DNA from: Pithys albifrons albifrons
Lineage: Eukaryota > Chordata > Aves > Passeriformes > Thamnophilidae
NCBI RefSeq assembly: GCF_047495875.1
Contig: NC_092460.1
Location: forward strand, 35,319,054-35,383,053
Length of the DNA: 64,000 nt
Direction: 5' to 3'
Below are positions 1-12,200 of this stretch, one piece after another. The notes below the pieces were generated by a model that was not told the DNA's origin, made no database searches, and was given only the letters and a program-made list of their open reading frames with translations. How positions within the stretch are numbered: the stretch's first letter is position 1; each line of letters opens with the position of its first letter. The translations under genes and the position numbers were made by a program.

Positions 1-3000
1 TCAGGAAAAATACAGTGCTACCTATTGCACAATTTGGCCAAAATCTGAAAAAAACCAAAAACAAAACAGAACAAAACAAAAAAAAAACAACCAAAAAAAC
101 CCCCCAACAAACCAAAAACTCACAGTAACTTGCGAAAATCATATGCAATGTAAGTATTACAAAATAACTAATCTGTTTCTGCTCTATTAAAGTGCTTTAG
201 TAAACAGAGTAATATCCAGTATCAGTCAGCTGTGTGCTGTGCCCAAATGTTCGGAAGTTTTCCCAGACAAGAATTTCCATCCACTTAGCAAAAGGCAGAG
301 ATGGTCTTTGATCCCAAAACAGCACTCATCACTCAAAAATCCCGTTATTCACCTTTAGAAAACTGTCAAATTCAAGCCAACACATTCCAAAAGGACTGCT
401 GATTTTCGAGGCAGATATTTGCGTGCACTGCAACTCCTGAAAAGTATGACTTTCAAAGAGCTGACATTTCCCTACAAAGAAAATAAACAGTCCATCTGGG
501 AGGGAATGCAATCTGCAGGTATTTGGAAAATCTATTTTTAAAAAACTGTTCTTGAGAAAGACAGGAAGAAATCTGTGTCTTACCTCCCAAACATCCCCCA
601 AAAAAGTACAGGGAATCATTTAAAAGGGGAGAGGCAAATTAATTCATTAACACTTTCCACTAATAAGAACATAAGATTATTTTCAGAACGAAATGATCCA
701 TGTCCCCCAGGACTCTGTGCTAATTCCATGTACCTGGTACTCCAGCAAAAGTGAAATTCCCCAGGGACACACACAAAAACTGCAGCAGAGCTTCTGAGAG
801 ACATGACCATCATTTGAAACAAAATGCCACCAAGTAATTCCATATTTTGTAGAATACAGACAACTTTCAAGCATAGATAGTTATAGCAATTCACATTGGT
901 AACTTCAAGGTAAAAACCAGTCATAAATCCACTTACCTTTTCACTACTACAGAAAGTTTAATCCCAATGTATCCATTTCTTCACAGCTGATTTGAATTTA
1001 AATTGATTTTTCCTTACAAAGCAGAAAGTGTATCATGAGAAGACCAGATAATGGTTTTCTCAAACCCAAGAAGAGGCACAGTTTACACGAACGACACATG
1101 ACTTGAATCCAGGAAATCCCCATTTTGTAAAGGTACATGAGTTACAGCTTCCAGAGGAAACAGAGACAGTGTCATTTTTATGTTTGAACTTCATTGAAAT
1201 CTCACAACTGTGAAGCTCATGAGGTTTGTTTGTTTTGTTTTATTAGAAAAAATACTCAGGCAAGGTCTACAATCATCTGTCAATTATAAATGACTTACAA
1301 GAAACTCATGAAGCAATAAAATTAAAAAAAATACAAATACAAACTATATCTGAAACACTTCTATTTGGCAATTTTATAACAAATTCAAAAAAAAGAAACA
1401 AAGATTACGGATTACTTTATAGGTACAGAAAAAGCAGTAGGTGAAGTGCTCAAGCAAAAAATAAAAAACCAAAACACTGCATTTTTTTCAAAAATAAAGT
1501 CACATCACTACAGATTTTATGAATAATACCCTTATTAAACAACCATTCCAGAACATCTTATATTAGTGGTGCTTTTAATCTGCACTTCATATCGTTTGAT
1601 AAGATTAATTTTTTGTGTATATAAGTAACATTTTTAACCCACTAGAGCTCAGCAAGACTCGAGTCAGTACCAATGCAGAATGCATTTGTATTACATTAGG
1701 ATATGCTCACTTCTGCAACCAAAGGGTTACTTTAAGTTTTAATCTATTTAATAAAAATTTAGTGTAAAAACTGCTGGTTAATAGTTTCACTGTAGTAAAT
1801 TCCTCCCCAATAAGGAGGACTAACTCTGCAGTTTGACTGCATATATCCATACAAATTTTACATATTAGTTCCTTCCAACAGTACGGAAAAAACTAATTTT
1901 GTGTTCACTATTAGAAAGGAGTGCCATGAATTAATTATGGGTACTATTCATCCCTCTAAGATTTCTGGGAAGGATGTTCAATGCATTTTTGTTCTTACAA
2001 CAGATATTAACAGTAGTATATAGTCCCTTAGGTATGTAAAAGAAGGGGTTTTTTACTGTTAAGGAAGGTGCTTTTTTTAAACAATTCTTCTGGCAGCACT
2101 AGTGAATAACAATATCCTTCAATATTATTTCTACCGTAATATATACATTTTAACTTTCATGCCTCTAGAAAAACATCTACAGTACATTTCATAATATAAA
2201 AATATATTACAAATCTGCTGAAATATTTACAAGCAATGTCCTATTATCTATATGCAACATTTTTGTCTCCATACAAAGACTAACAGGTTAGACGCATCTC
2301 TATTTGTCAGTTAAAAAAAATCCACAGCTTCTTGCTTATTAAGCAAGAAAATGATTTTACTTTCCTTTTCAAAGCCAACTTTGGTGCATAAAGGATTGAA
2401 TTTCTAGATTATTTTTTTTAAAAAATACCATTTTCTTTACATCTAGAAAACATTAGGCCAAATAAAGTATACTTTACAAGTGAAGGGGGATCCTAAAGGG
2501 TCAAAAAAAGCAAAATAAATCACCAATAACACTAACTGCTTACGTAGAGGTTTCTCAAAACCCGTCCATTGATACGGATCACATCAAAGCAGATCTTATT
2601 AACATACTACACTACTCCTGAAAAGGGGTCAGACATACTGCAACACTCTTAACATCTTTTAAACCGTACTATATGTATTCATAGTTGACTGGAAAAGACA
2701 AGCATTCCATCAACATTTGTTTAAACATCATAATCCAACATATTTCAGGGATCTGCAAAAGGACACAAGATTACAAATGACAAATGATTACTATTCACCA
2801 TACTCAAAGGGCAACAGGATAATCCCTTGGTAGCTGTTCTATTGCCTGGCACGTGATATATTTAGTTAACATTGACAAGAAGCCCAATAGCTTGTTAACA
2901 GTTCTCCTGGGAATTGTGAGTAAACAGTGATGGTTACTTTTTCTTTTCATCAATATAGACTACTGTATTCACTAAAGAAAAAAGCAGCTTAAAGAAGCAA

Positions 3001-3184
3001 GCATGCAAAGCCTTTTAGTTGTTCCACTAAGTTGCCAGAAGAGTGTTTGCTCAGTCTCCCACTGTACCATTCCATGAAAATGTGGATATACAGTAATATA
3101 TTAATATATATTCCACGGAAGCATCAACTTCATTCACAGAATGTTTACACTAAGCATAAATATTTATCTAGGAAAAAAAAAAGG
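1..3184. other. AT-rich non-coding DNA downstream of the proximal AEBP2 poly(A) site
   Basis: No convincing exon was seen on either strand. An A-rich low-complexity patch lies at about 48-122. Minus-strand AATAAA occurs at 1243-1238 and could end a longer 3'UTR. A Pumilio-type TGTATATA lies on the minus strand at 2147-2140. For transcripts that splice from the exon 8 donor this stretch would be intron; for longer read-through transcripts it would be 3'UTR. Confidence 0.5.
48..122. repeat. A-rich (CAAAA-like) low-complexity patch
   Basis: Runs of A broken by single or double C form an imperfect CAAAA/CCAAAA pattern. No retroposon body is recognisable next to it. Confidence 0.6.
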
Positions 3185-3266
3185 ATGGGATTTGACTAAT
3201 GTGCAACTTTATTTCTAAATCCATTGTCAGTGACTAAGACTGCAGATATCCCCACTTGCTTGGTTT
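3185..3266 (-). other. AEBP2: AEBP2 short 3'UTR
   Basis: This segment runs from the base after the exon 8 stop to the expected cleavage zone of the proximal poly(A) site. The right end is fixed by the stop codon. The left end is estimated from the AATAAA at 3213-3208 and the T-run starting at 3182 on the minus strand. A longer 3'UTR reaching further left is possible. Confidence 0.6.
3208..3213 (-). terminator. Proximal AEBP2 poly(A) signal AATAAA
   Basis: Canonical AATAAA on the minus strand, 54 bases beyond the stop codon. About 25 bases after it comes a run of ten T (3182-3173), a fitting downstream U-rich element. Signal, spacing and T-run together make a good poly(A) site for the transcript that reads through the exon 8 donor. 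Confidence 0.65.
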
Positions 3267-3297
3267 TTACCTCTTCAACCTCTTCTGGGGCATTGTT
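3267..3297 (-). CDS. AEBP2: AEBP2 exon 8, terminal coding exon of the shorter isoform
   Basis: Acceptor TTTACAG|A completes Arg493. Nine codons, TMPQKRLKR, are followed by TAA at 3269-3267. The last sense codon and the stop read AG|GTAAAA, so the stop lies inside a potential 5' splice site. In human AEBP2 the two C-termini diverge exactly here: one stops after KRLKR and the other adds 14 residues (TLIRKVFNLYLSKQ) from another exon. This exon can serve both, depending on whether the donor is used. The 14-residue exon was not found between 1 and 3266. Confidence 0.93.
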
Positions 3298-6200
3298 CTG
3301 TAAAAGAAGATGGTACAGGTTGACATTAACACACTGAGATGTAAATTTCAGCCAGCTAGAATATAATATGAAATCACAACCATATAAAATCTGCTTTCAT
3401 TTTATTTGATTAATACTGAAAGCCATTTCAGATGATCTCACATCAGCATACAATTTCAGGTAATTATTTCAAACTTTCTATTAAAGCCATCATTTTAGCA
3501 TGACATTAATCTCTGCCACTGAATTCCTATAACTACCTTTTTCCCTTGCAAAGTTTCAGTCTTCCAATTTTATGTCTTCCATATCCCTCAGTTGGTCCCA
3601 AAAGCTCATTTCAATCACACACTGATCCACACTGTTAAAAATTGAGTATAACACTGTGTGGGGCCCTTAATTTTATTTTGGAGAGGTATAAAGCTTTGCT
3701 CATTTTTCTTCAAGGACTTAATACCAAAGATCATTACATTTTTAGTGTAAAAGGTTGTTTCCTTTCAAAGAAAACTGATCTATGAAATTCAGCATAGGTG
3801 AACAATATAAAATTTTTAACACCTCACAGATTATAAAAGTCACTATGTTAAGCAGTTTTAAAACACACAATCAATTCCAATTTCCTTATAACAGTTTATG
3901 ATCACATCAATTCATGTACTGAGGCATTTTAAAAAATTACATTTACAAAGATAGCAGATATAGCATGATTTATTTTCATACTGTAAACCCAATTTTCATT
4001 AATTTGATTAGTGAAATATACTGAATATTAAAGGTGAACTGAAAGGCTTATTTGCATTACAAGACTCAGGTTAGTGTTCTGTTTACACCTTTAGACACTC
4101 TGTCATTGGATGTTAAGGAAGAAACACCAGAACACTGAACTTCTGTTATGGCAGAGAAAACTTTTTTTATTTTTCATGACCCATTTTCATGAATTTTTAT
4201 CTTTGGACATTCAAAATTTAAGAATGAACAAAGCATTTCAGATTACCTTTAAAAACTGTACACACACAGAACTGTGGGTATTGACAATTACATGAACACA
4301 CTAATAAAGAGGGAGGGGAAAATCAGGAAATTATTAGAAACCAGATGGATTAGAAGCCAATCTGAAGGCCTAGAAACACAAATGTGAAAGTAGCTTAAAG
4401 GCAAGTAACACATACTGTCCCCTTCTGTCCCCCTAATAAAGAATCTTGTATTAAAAAATAACAGTACTTGAATACAAGTACAGATTTCAAGGTAATACTG
4501 CATGTATTACAGTTGAATATAAAATATGGAAAGATAAATTTGGACTTTAAAAAAATTGGTATACAAACCAGTATGTGATCTTAACAGAAGTGATCTTTCA
4601 GGATTCCACTGTATGTACCTCCTTTACTAGAATTTCTGTACACCAAGCACAAAAAAGTAAAATACACTTGGTAAATACACACATTGCCCGTTTCTCAGTA
4701 ACTAGAGTTCAGTTCAAGAAGTAATTCTGAAATAACTTAAGACCTCAGAACTTAACTCCTGGACGTTTCCAATATCAAGGCTCCCTGATCTGGTGTGTAG
4801 TACATGAGCAACCCTGATTTTCCAACGTCAAAAAGTTAAGTGAGGCTTAAGATTACATTCAAGTAAAGAAAGTTTCAAAATTAAGATGTTACCTGTATAT
4901 GTTTGGGTCCAGAAGCAAGGCAGTATCTTTTGGTAGTTTTGATAAATGAACTACTTTAGTTTTTAACTGATGTCGCTCACTTTCATTTACCCACACATCA
5001 GGCAGACTATGAATAAATAAATAAAATAAAAATATTCAAAAAAGATCAACTGCTTTTCTTACCATAAAATTATGTGGTAAACTAGTACATATGAAGGTTT
5101 TTTTAAGTAATCTCCACATTTCCCTGGTTAAAAAGCATCTTCACTGGAATGAGGAAAGACTCCCAATCTCTACATGTTACACTTCAAAGTTTTTCAAGTT
5201 CTCAGTGTAAAAAAGATACTATCAGAATTGAGATTATTCCAGAAGAATGCTAAACCAAACACACAATGCTAATGGCATTTTAACTATCTAATGTGAAAAT
5301 GGGTAGCTGGAAAAAACAACCATATCTTTGAAAATATTTTATTTTACTGGGCATAAAATTCTTTGATATTTTTTAAAAAGTCAAGGACAGAACATAAAGC
5401 AGACACTGAGTTTCATGTTACGTTAATTTACTTGCTCCAAGTTCAAGGTTTCAACCTCAAAATGCTCCAATCTTGCTGAAGTTAATCATTTTAGTATCTC
5501 CTGAGAAAATCCAGGCAATCACCACAAAATATTTTGGCTATGTAACAGCTCTCATTGTGAGACGAAATAAAACTTGGTCTTTAGAGTTTGAAAGGAATTG
5601 TTGCTTCAGTGCCAGTAGCAGTGAAACTTATGAAGAGGCTGCAGAGCACATACACAATTATCTCCATCTTGCACTTTGATTATTTGAGACCAAACACACC
5701 TAATTCAGAGTGGCCTCTTGCATTATTGCTACTTTTAACAGGCATACACTGGGCTCTTAAGGCCCTGCTGAGGTTTTCAGGTGACACTTTATTAAGAGAG
5801 ACACAGGGCTTGCAGAGCTCAGCAGTGTCTTACTGAAAATGGGCCTTCCTGCCAGGGCTGTGCAGCACAAACAAAGGATCCATTTTGTTTCCACTACTGG
5901 GAAAAAATTGAGGAAGAAACGAAAGAAAAAAAAGCCAAACAAAGGGAGGCAACTCTCCTAAAAGACAAAAAACCCACAAACAAAAAATTCCCACCCAAAC
6001 CCCAACAAACCCCTGCAATTCTTTTTAGCCCACAGTCATTTGCGTTTGTGGGGTTTTGTTTTCTTTGGGGTTTTAAAATTTCTTTTTACATTTTTTACAT
6101 GTCCTAGAAGCCAAAGATTAATTTTAGGTTGGGGGAAAAGTTTATGTTTGCAGTTAAGATCTAACTCTTTGAAATAAGTTTCAAATTGAGAAACCCAACA

Positions 6201-9200
6201 CTTAAAACCAGCTAAATGTAAGAGCCCTTTCTCTGACCAAAACTAACAGCAACTTTACAGACTTTTGGAAATTATTTCACTGAATCTCTATTTTGCAGCC
6301 ATGAAGGTTAGCTATCACTCAAATTCAATTTTTTCATCAAGCTACTCAAAACATGAAATGAAACTGAGAACTTCTCTCCCAGCAGGAAAAGGAGTTTCTC
6401 CAACAAAACTTTTCAGATGAGGGCAGAAGCATAAAATAAAAAGGAAAAAAAAAGGGGGAGGAACAACCCAGGAGACAATCCATATATCCACTAAGGCTTA
6501 TGGATAGTAAGACTTTTTTAAATAAAGCCAAGAACAGTTTTTGGAGAACAAACATTTGGAAGACATTTTCAGTAGTTAATGATGTAAAATGACACAAACA
6601 GCAAATAAAAAAAACTTTTCACATGCAAAGACTATTTGAAATTTAAATAAACTCAGTAAGCTCAGAAGTACTGGCACCAAGAAAAAACCCCTACTCTAAA
6701 GTAAAAAATTAAAAGTTATTTCCCTCTTGTTTAGGAAATGAGTAGAAGACTAGGATCTACTTTGCTGAAAAAATACTTAATGTACAGGTAACCTTGAGCA
6801 CTTTAACAGTTTCTCAAGATGACTCAAGAGTATAAAAGGTTAAATCATCACTACCAGCTCCATCTGAAGCTCAGGCTGAACAGCTCAGCACCATGGAAAG
6901 TCACCACTGTGACTTCACTGCACTTCTCTGTGGTGAGAGGACACACTATACAAACCAGGCTGATGGCACTGCCAGGACACTTTGGCATTTGCTGTTCTGA
7001 ACTGTAATAACCAAGATGAAAGTCAATCTACTGAACATTCAGTAATCCAAAACTACATCATTCACTGCATGAAATAAACCCTCTCCCTAACCCAACCAAG
7101 ACCAAGAAACAGCAATGTGAAACATTATCCCTGTGACCTGACTGACCAAATCCATATTCTATCAGGAATGTCTTAACTTTTCAGAATAACTTGTCTTCTC
7201 CAGTGCAGGCATTCTAATACTGAATTCATCTGCATGATCAAAAAACTCATTTGACAGCATTAAAATAAAAAACTGCTACCTTTATTCTTCATGTTCTGAG
7301 TGCTACACACTTTTGAATACCTTCTATCTTTAACTGCAATTACCTGACTATCTGCAACATTTTAAAAATAATAACTTCAGAATGCTGTTACATACAGGAG
7401 TGCCAGCTCTCCTAAATGGAATAAACAAATAGATGTTTTTACTAATTATTGTCTCCCAAGCTGAAATGAAACCTGCAGTCTCCAAGTGCCCCAATGAGCA
7501 GTAAAAAGTGCAGACACTTCAAAATTCCACCAAAATGTCAACCACTGCTGTACATAACATGAGCAACCCCAGCCCTCTGCAAATAAAAGTTATAATGAAC
7601 TTACAGTGCCAAGTTCACACGACTGCACATGACTGATTTGGGACACTACAAAGCTGAGTGATTTAAACCTCTTCACCAAAGCAAAGGTAAATAAATTTCT
7701 GTTATGCTACAGCTTTATCACCATCCCACTCAACCATGTGAAAGCATCACCAAATCAAATTGGTTTTTAAGTGTCAGAATAAAGATGAGAAGCCAGCTAT
7801 TTCAAAGTAGATAAATTATTTCTCAAGTATATGTACTATTTCCTATGTCCCAAGCCTACCCAAGGACAGTGCCTTTGTCCTGCATCACACACAAAACTAC
7901 TGATTTGGAATAAAGCAAAATTTCAAAAAGGCAAGACAAAAAAATCAGCCAAACATGTGGGAAGAGTATTCCAAGGTTCCGTGGGAGAATCCAAAGCAGC
8001 AGCAATATGACATGGATACCTTAAAGCGCCCACTGTGGTTACTACACTGCTGAACTGGGGTATCCAGGTAGAGTCTTGGAGTTCTACTGTTACACTGACA
8101 GTTGCACATTTTTCAGTACCTAACAGCATTTTTAGGATCATCATGGAACAGTGGGTAAAACAAAGTTGTTTCAGTGATAAGTTTTCGTATGTATACACTG
8201 GCAGAACTAACTTGAAATCCCCACCCAATAATTAGACACCTGTACAGACAAAATGTATTAAAAATTCATATTCAAATTTACCCGAACTGATATCAGAGCC
8301 CAGAGACTTAAAAGTTAAAAAAAAATAATTAATTAGACATTGCTTATGTATTTAAAAATTTCTAAATCACTTTTTGAAAAGCATTGTTAAAATATTAACT
8401 TTAATTTAAATATTCAAAGGCACAAAATAATTTAGGGACACACAGTTCTTTCCCCCCACCGTAAATCCTTCCCCATTTAAATCCTGTAACATATCACTGG
8501 CAATATACTCACATGTCCTCAGGTGTCCAATGGAGCAAGAGCTTTATTTTTCCAGAATCTTCTTTTCTTTTAGCTATTACCTATAATAATTACATAAATG
8601 GTAATTAAAACCAAATTCCCTATTTTTTTGCCCCAAAACTGTTGTTCTTCATGGACATCCATAACAAGCAAGCTGTTTCACTTGATCAAAGTTGTATTAA
8701 CTCTGTATAAAGTAAACTGTACATATCACTAAGTCACAGACCAGGAGTAAGAACTGCCTTCTCATGGTTTCTCACACCAGCTCACAGGATCCACCACACA
8801 GATCCCCTACATATAATTCAGTTTTTAGCTGTAGGACCCTGAGGTTTGACTCTCACCTTCAGAAACACAGCTATGATGCAAACAAATGCAAAATTGCCAA
8901 AAAGCAATCAAAAAATTATTTGCTATTTTGACACTTGTGATCAGAGCTTTATGATTAAGCCTGCAAAAGTTACAACAGAAATGGCAGAAATCCAGTATGT
9001 CTGCAATAAATATGCTCTGAGGACTTGAAACTGTTCTGTAAAGAACTTGAGTTGATTTTTCACTTAAACCCACAGTTCAGCCAGGAGATGTAAGCTCACT
9101 GCAGCTTTATTCAGACACATCCTTCCTACAGCCCCTACATTTCATGCACTGTCCAGAAACAAAACGGAATTTAAAGGAAACGTGCATCAGTTGTCTCGAA

Positions 9201-12200
9201 TCAGAAATGGAGTTCTGCTGACCTCTTCTGGAAAAAGAAAACAATTTCACCCTACAAACGGCTCTGTATTTCACTTTATTCATTTACTGTGTTACAAAGT
9301 TTAAAGATTTCAAAACACGTGTAACTGGTTTCAATACATGAGATCACTGGACTGAAACAGCTAAAAAAGCTGAAACTAGAGAAAAGTTTATTACTGAAAT
9401 ATTTTAGAGAATTAATTCAAGCCATGTCAAAGGAGGAGGTAGCACAACAGAGTCACCTGTAAGCTACATTTTTTAATCAGTCTGATATCTGGTCTTTAGG
9501 TTAAACAGAAATGCTTGACATTTTCCATAGGACAATTCAGATAATTAAAGTACAAAGAATTTGACTGCAATTAAAAAAAAAAACAAGCAGGGAAAAAAGT
9601 CAATCAAGTCAAAGGGGAACACTGGATGGCAAACACATTCCTTGAAAAAGCTTTTATTGATGACGACATTTCTAAAGCTTTTCATATCTACAAAGAAAAG
9701 GATGGTTTAAAAAAAGTATATATAAATAAAAGTACTTGACAGGTATCTACAGCAACTGCTTAGAAATTCTTCATATTAGGATATCTGTCCTATAAAATAC
9801 TGCATTGTGCTGACATTATTTATATGCTGCATAAAAAAAATAAAGGTACATAATTCATGTCCCTTTTCAGACAGCAAGGCAATTTTATCTTCATATTTTT
9901 CCCCTTTCAAATTAATGCCCCTGATAATTACACATTTTCTTCACCTTAAGGTGGGCCACACAAACTTATACTATTCAGGCAGTCACCATTCAAATTCAAT
10001 GTCTTAATGCTTGAAAGTGAAGCAGAATGTGTTTGCATCTGAGGTATCATTTGCACAGTGCACACCCCCAGGGCTGCTTCTGCTCTGCCTTCTCTTTGGA
10101 AAGCCACTTTTAGGCTGATGCCCAGCACAGGCCCACACAATTCAGCACCAAAACAGGGTGGCAAGTGCAGCACAAGGCTGGGACCTTCGAGCAGTTCTCC
10201 CACTGGTACAACCTCTCCCCCAGCTGAGGTCTAAGCAATTTCAGGTCTAATCAGCCTCCCACCATCTCGAGTGACTCATGCACCGATAAGCTAAGAGGAT
10301 TTTCACCACTTCCTTCAAGTTCATTTGGAGCAGTTTTAGAGCACATTCCTCCCTCTAATCCACCTCCTTAGAAATTATTCCAAAAGACAGAGTGAGCTTC
10401 CACAACTGAGTCATCTGTCTGGATAACCTTTCAGATTAAAGCAAGCTGTGAATTGAAAGAGAATCTGACTTTCTCACACCATTGTAAGATCCATGTTGGC
10501 CAGGAAAACTAGAATGAGATTTAAATACAGTAACAGCTAAACCACCTGCAAATCTCCACTTGCAGCTGGAGCTCAGTGCACATAAAGTTCAAGAGTAACC
10601 ATTTGGAAAAAATTTCTAATACAGGCCACAGATATTTATAACAAACATCAGTCTTATAGAACAGGATGAAATAAGTTTCATGCATACAAAATCATCTTTT
10701 ATTTATGGAAAGAGACTGATAGTTCACAACTTTGAATCCTGTTATGATTAAGCTGTAGCTGAAGACATGTCAGTCAGTCCTTGGATGGCAGTCCATCTTG
10801 CATTTGTCTGACAATTTAAAAACCACCCCTCCTCTTTTTGCCCCCTCTCTTACTTCTTTTCTTTAGCTGAGTCTCTACCTTTTCCATGTCCACATCTCCC
10901 AGTTTGATTAAGAAAACCTGAGGTTATAGAGCTTTTTGAACTTCTCATCTCAATACTCCAATCCGGTACTTTTCCTCTGCTTTGAGCTTCTCTAAATTAA
11001 TACTGATGTCTGTCCTACTCAAACTCAAGAGAAATTCAAAAACAGGATATGGAAACAGGACTAAAGGCCAATTTCCCACCTGGTATTGCCTCCTTCCAGC
11101 AATTCACTGACATTTTCTTGTAAGTTTATTAAAAGAAAAAAATGAGGACAGGAAGACATTTATTCAGGATGACATTTTTAAACTGGAAAAAAAGGGGGAA
11201 TAAACACAAATTTCAGATCAGCATCTTTAAATATTCGATTACACCCAAAACATTCCTTGTGATCAATTAGCACTGTCAGTCATGACTAAGGAAATGCCAT
11301 CAGAACCACGATGTTACTTAGAAGATAGAACCAAATTTTCCTGCAACACGTACTTGCTGTTAGATATTTCCCCAAGTGTGTCCCAGCAAGTCCTTCAATT
11401 TGGGAGCTAAAACAACTACCAACACTATCTGGTTAAAAACTTGGTTGTAATAATGCCAAGGTCGTGGGTTCAATCCCCTGCACGGGCCACTGACTTAAGA
11501 GTTGGACTCGACGATCCTTGTGGGTCCCTTCCAACTCAGAATAGTCTGTGAATAGCAATGGACAAAGCAACAACACCCTCTATTACTTATTTCTGATTAC
11601 ATGACTACAGCAATAAGAGGCAACCAGAAGTCTTTCTGAAGGATTAGACTTTTCAGACACAAAGGTAAACAAAGAGAATGCATAACATGTATACTTACAG
11701 TACTATGAAATACAACACTGTGGCCTTTTCCTAAACTTTCTATGTGTGCTGAGAGATTAAAGCAGATGGCTCGATGTCTTATAGCATCCAGTGTTTGTGC
11801 ATCAAAGAAGTCATGAGGTCTTGCTAGAAAGAAAAGAGATTCTTATTGTTCAACACATTCAAAGCATTCAAACACATTCAAGCATGAAAACAAGTCTGAA
11901 GAGCCATTAGTAAATCATCTACCATTGTGGCAGTAGCACCACCTTGTCAGAGAGTTGTAAACATTAATTTAACTGAGAGGAAGAAATTACTCCAAGAGAA
12001 GCACAATTCAGGTTTGCTCAAAACACAATCCCTGTGGATGAAACAGCTATTTTGAAAAATATAACCACATTCACTCATTTCATTTACGTTTCAATAATGC
12101 TGAACAGTCAGGTGAGAAACTCCACACCATTGCACATTTCTATATACAAGTTGTCTTTCCATGTTCTTTGACTATTAGTAAACATTTTATTGCCAAGAAG

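Noticed and set aside
2210..2235. Possible exon for the longer AEBP2 C-terminus (minus strand, AG|GACATTG)
   Set aside because: It gives T-L but then diverges from IRKVFNLYLSKQ, and the acceptor lacks a polypyrimidine tract.
11460..11492. Functional tRNA-Ile gene
   Set aside because: Only the anticodon-side and T-arm half is intact; the D-arm half is decayed and the sequence runs into a CR1 tail, so it is a SINE head.
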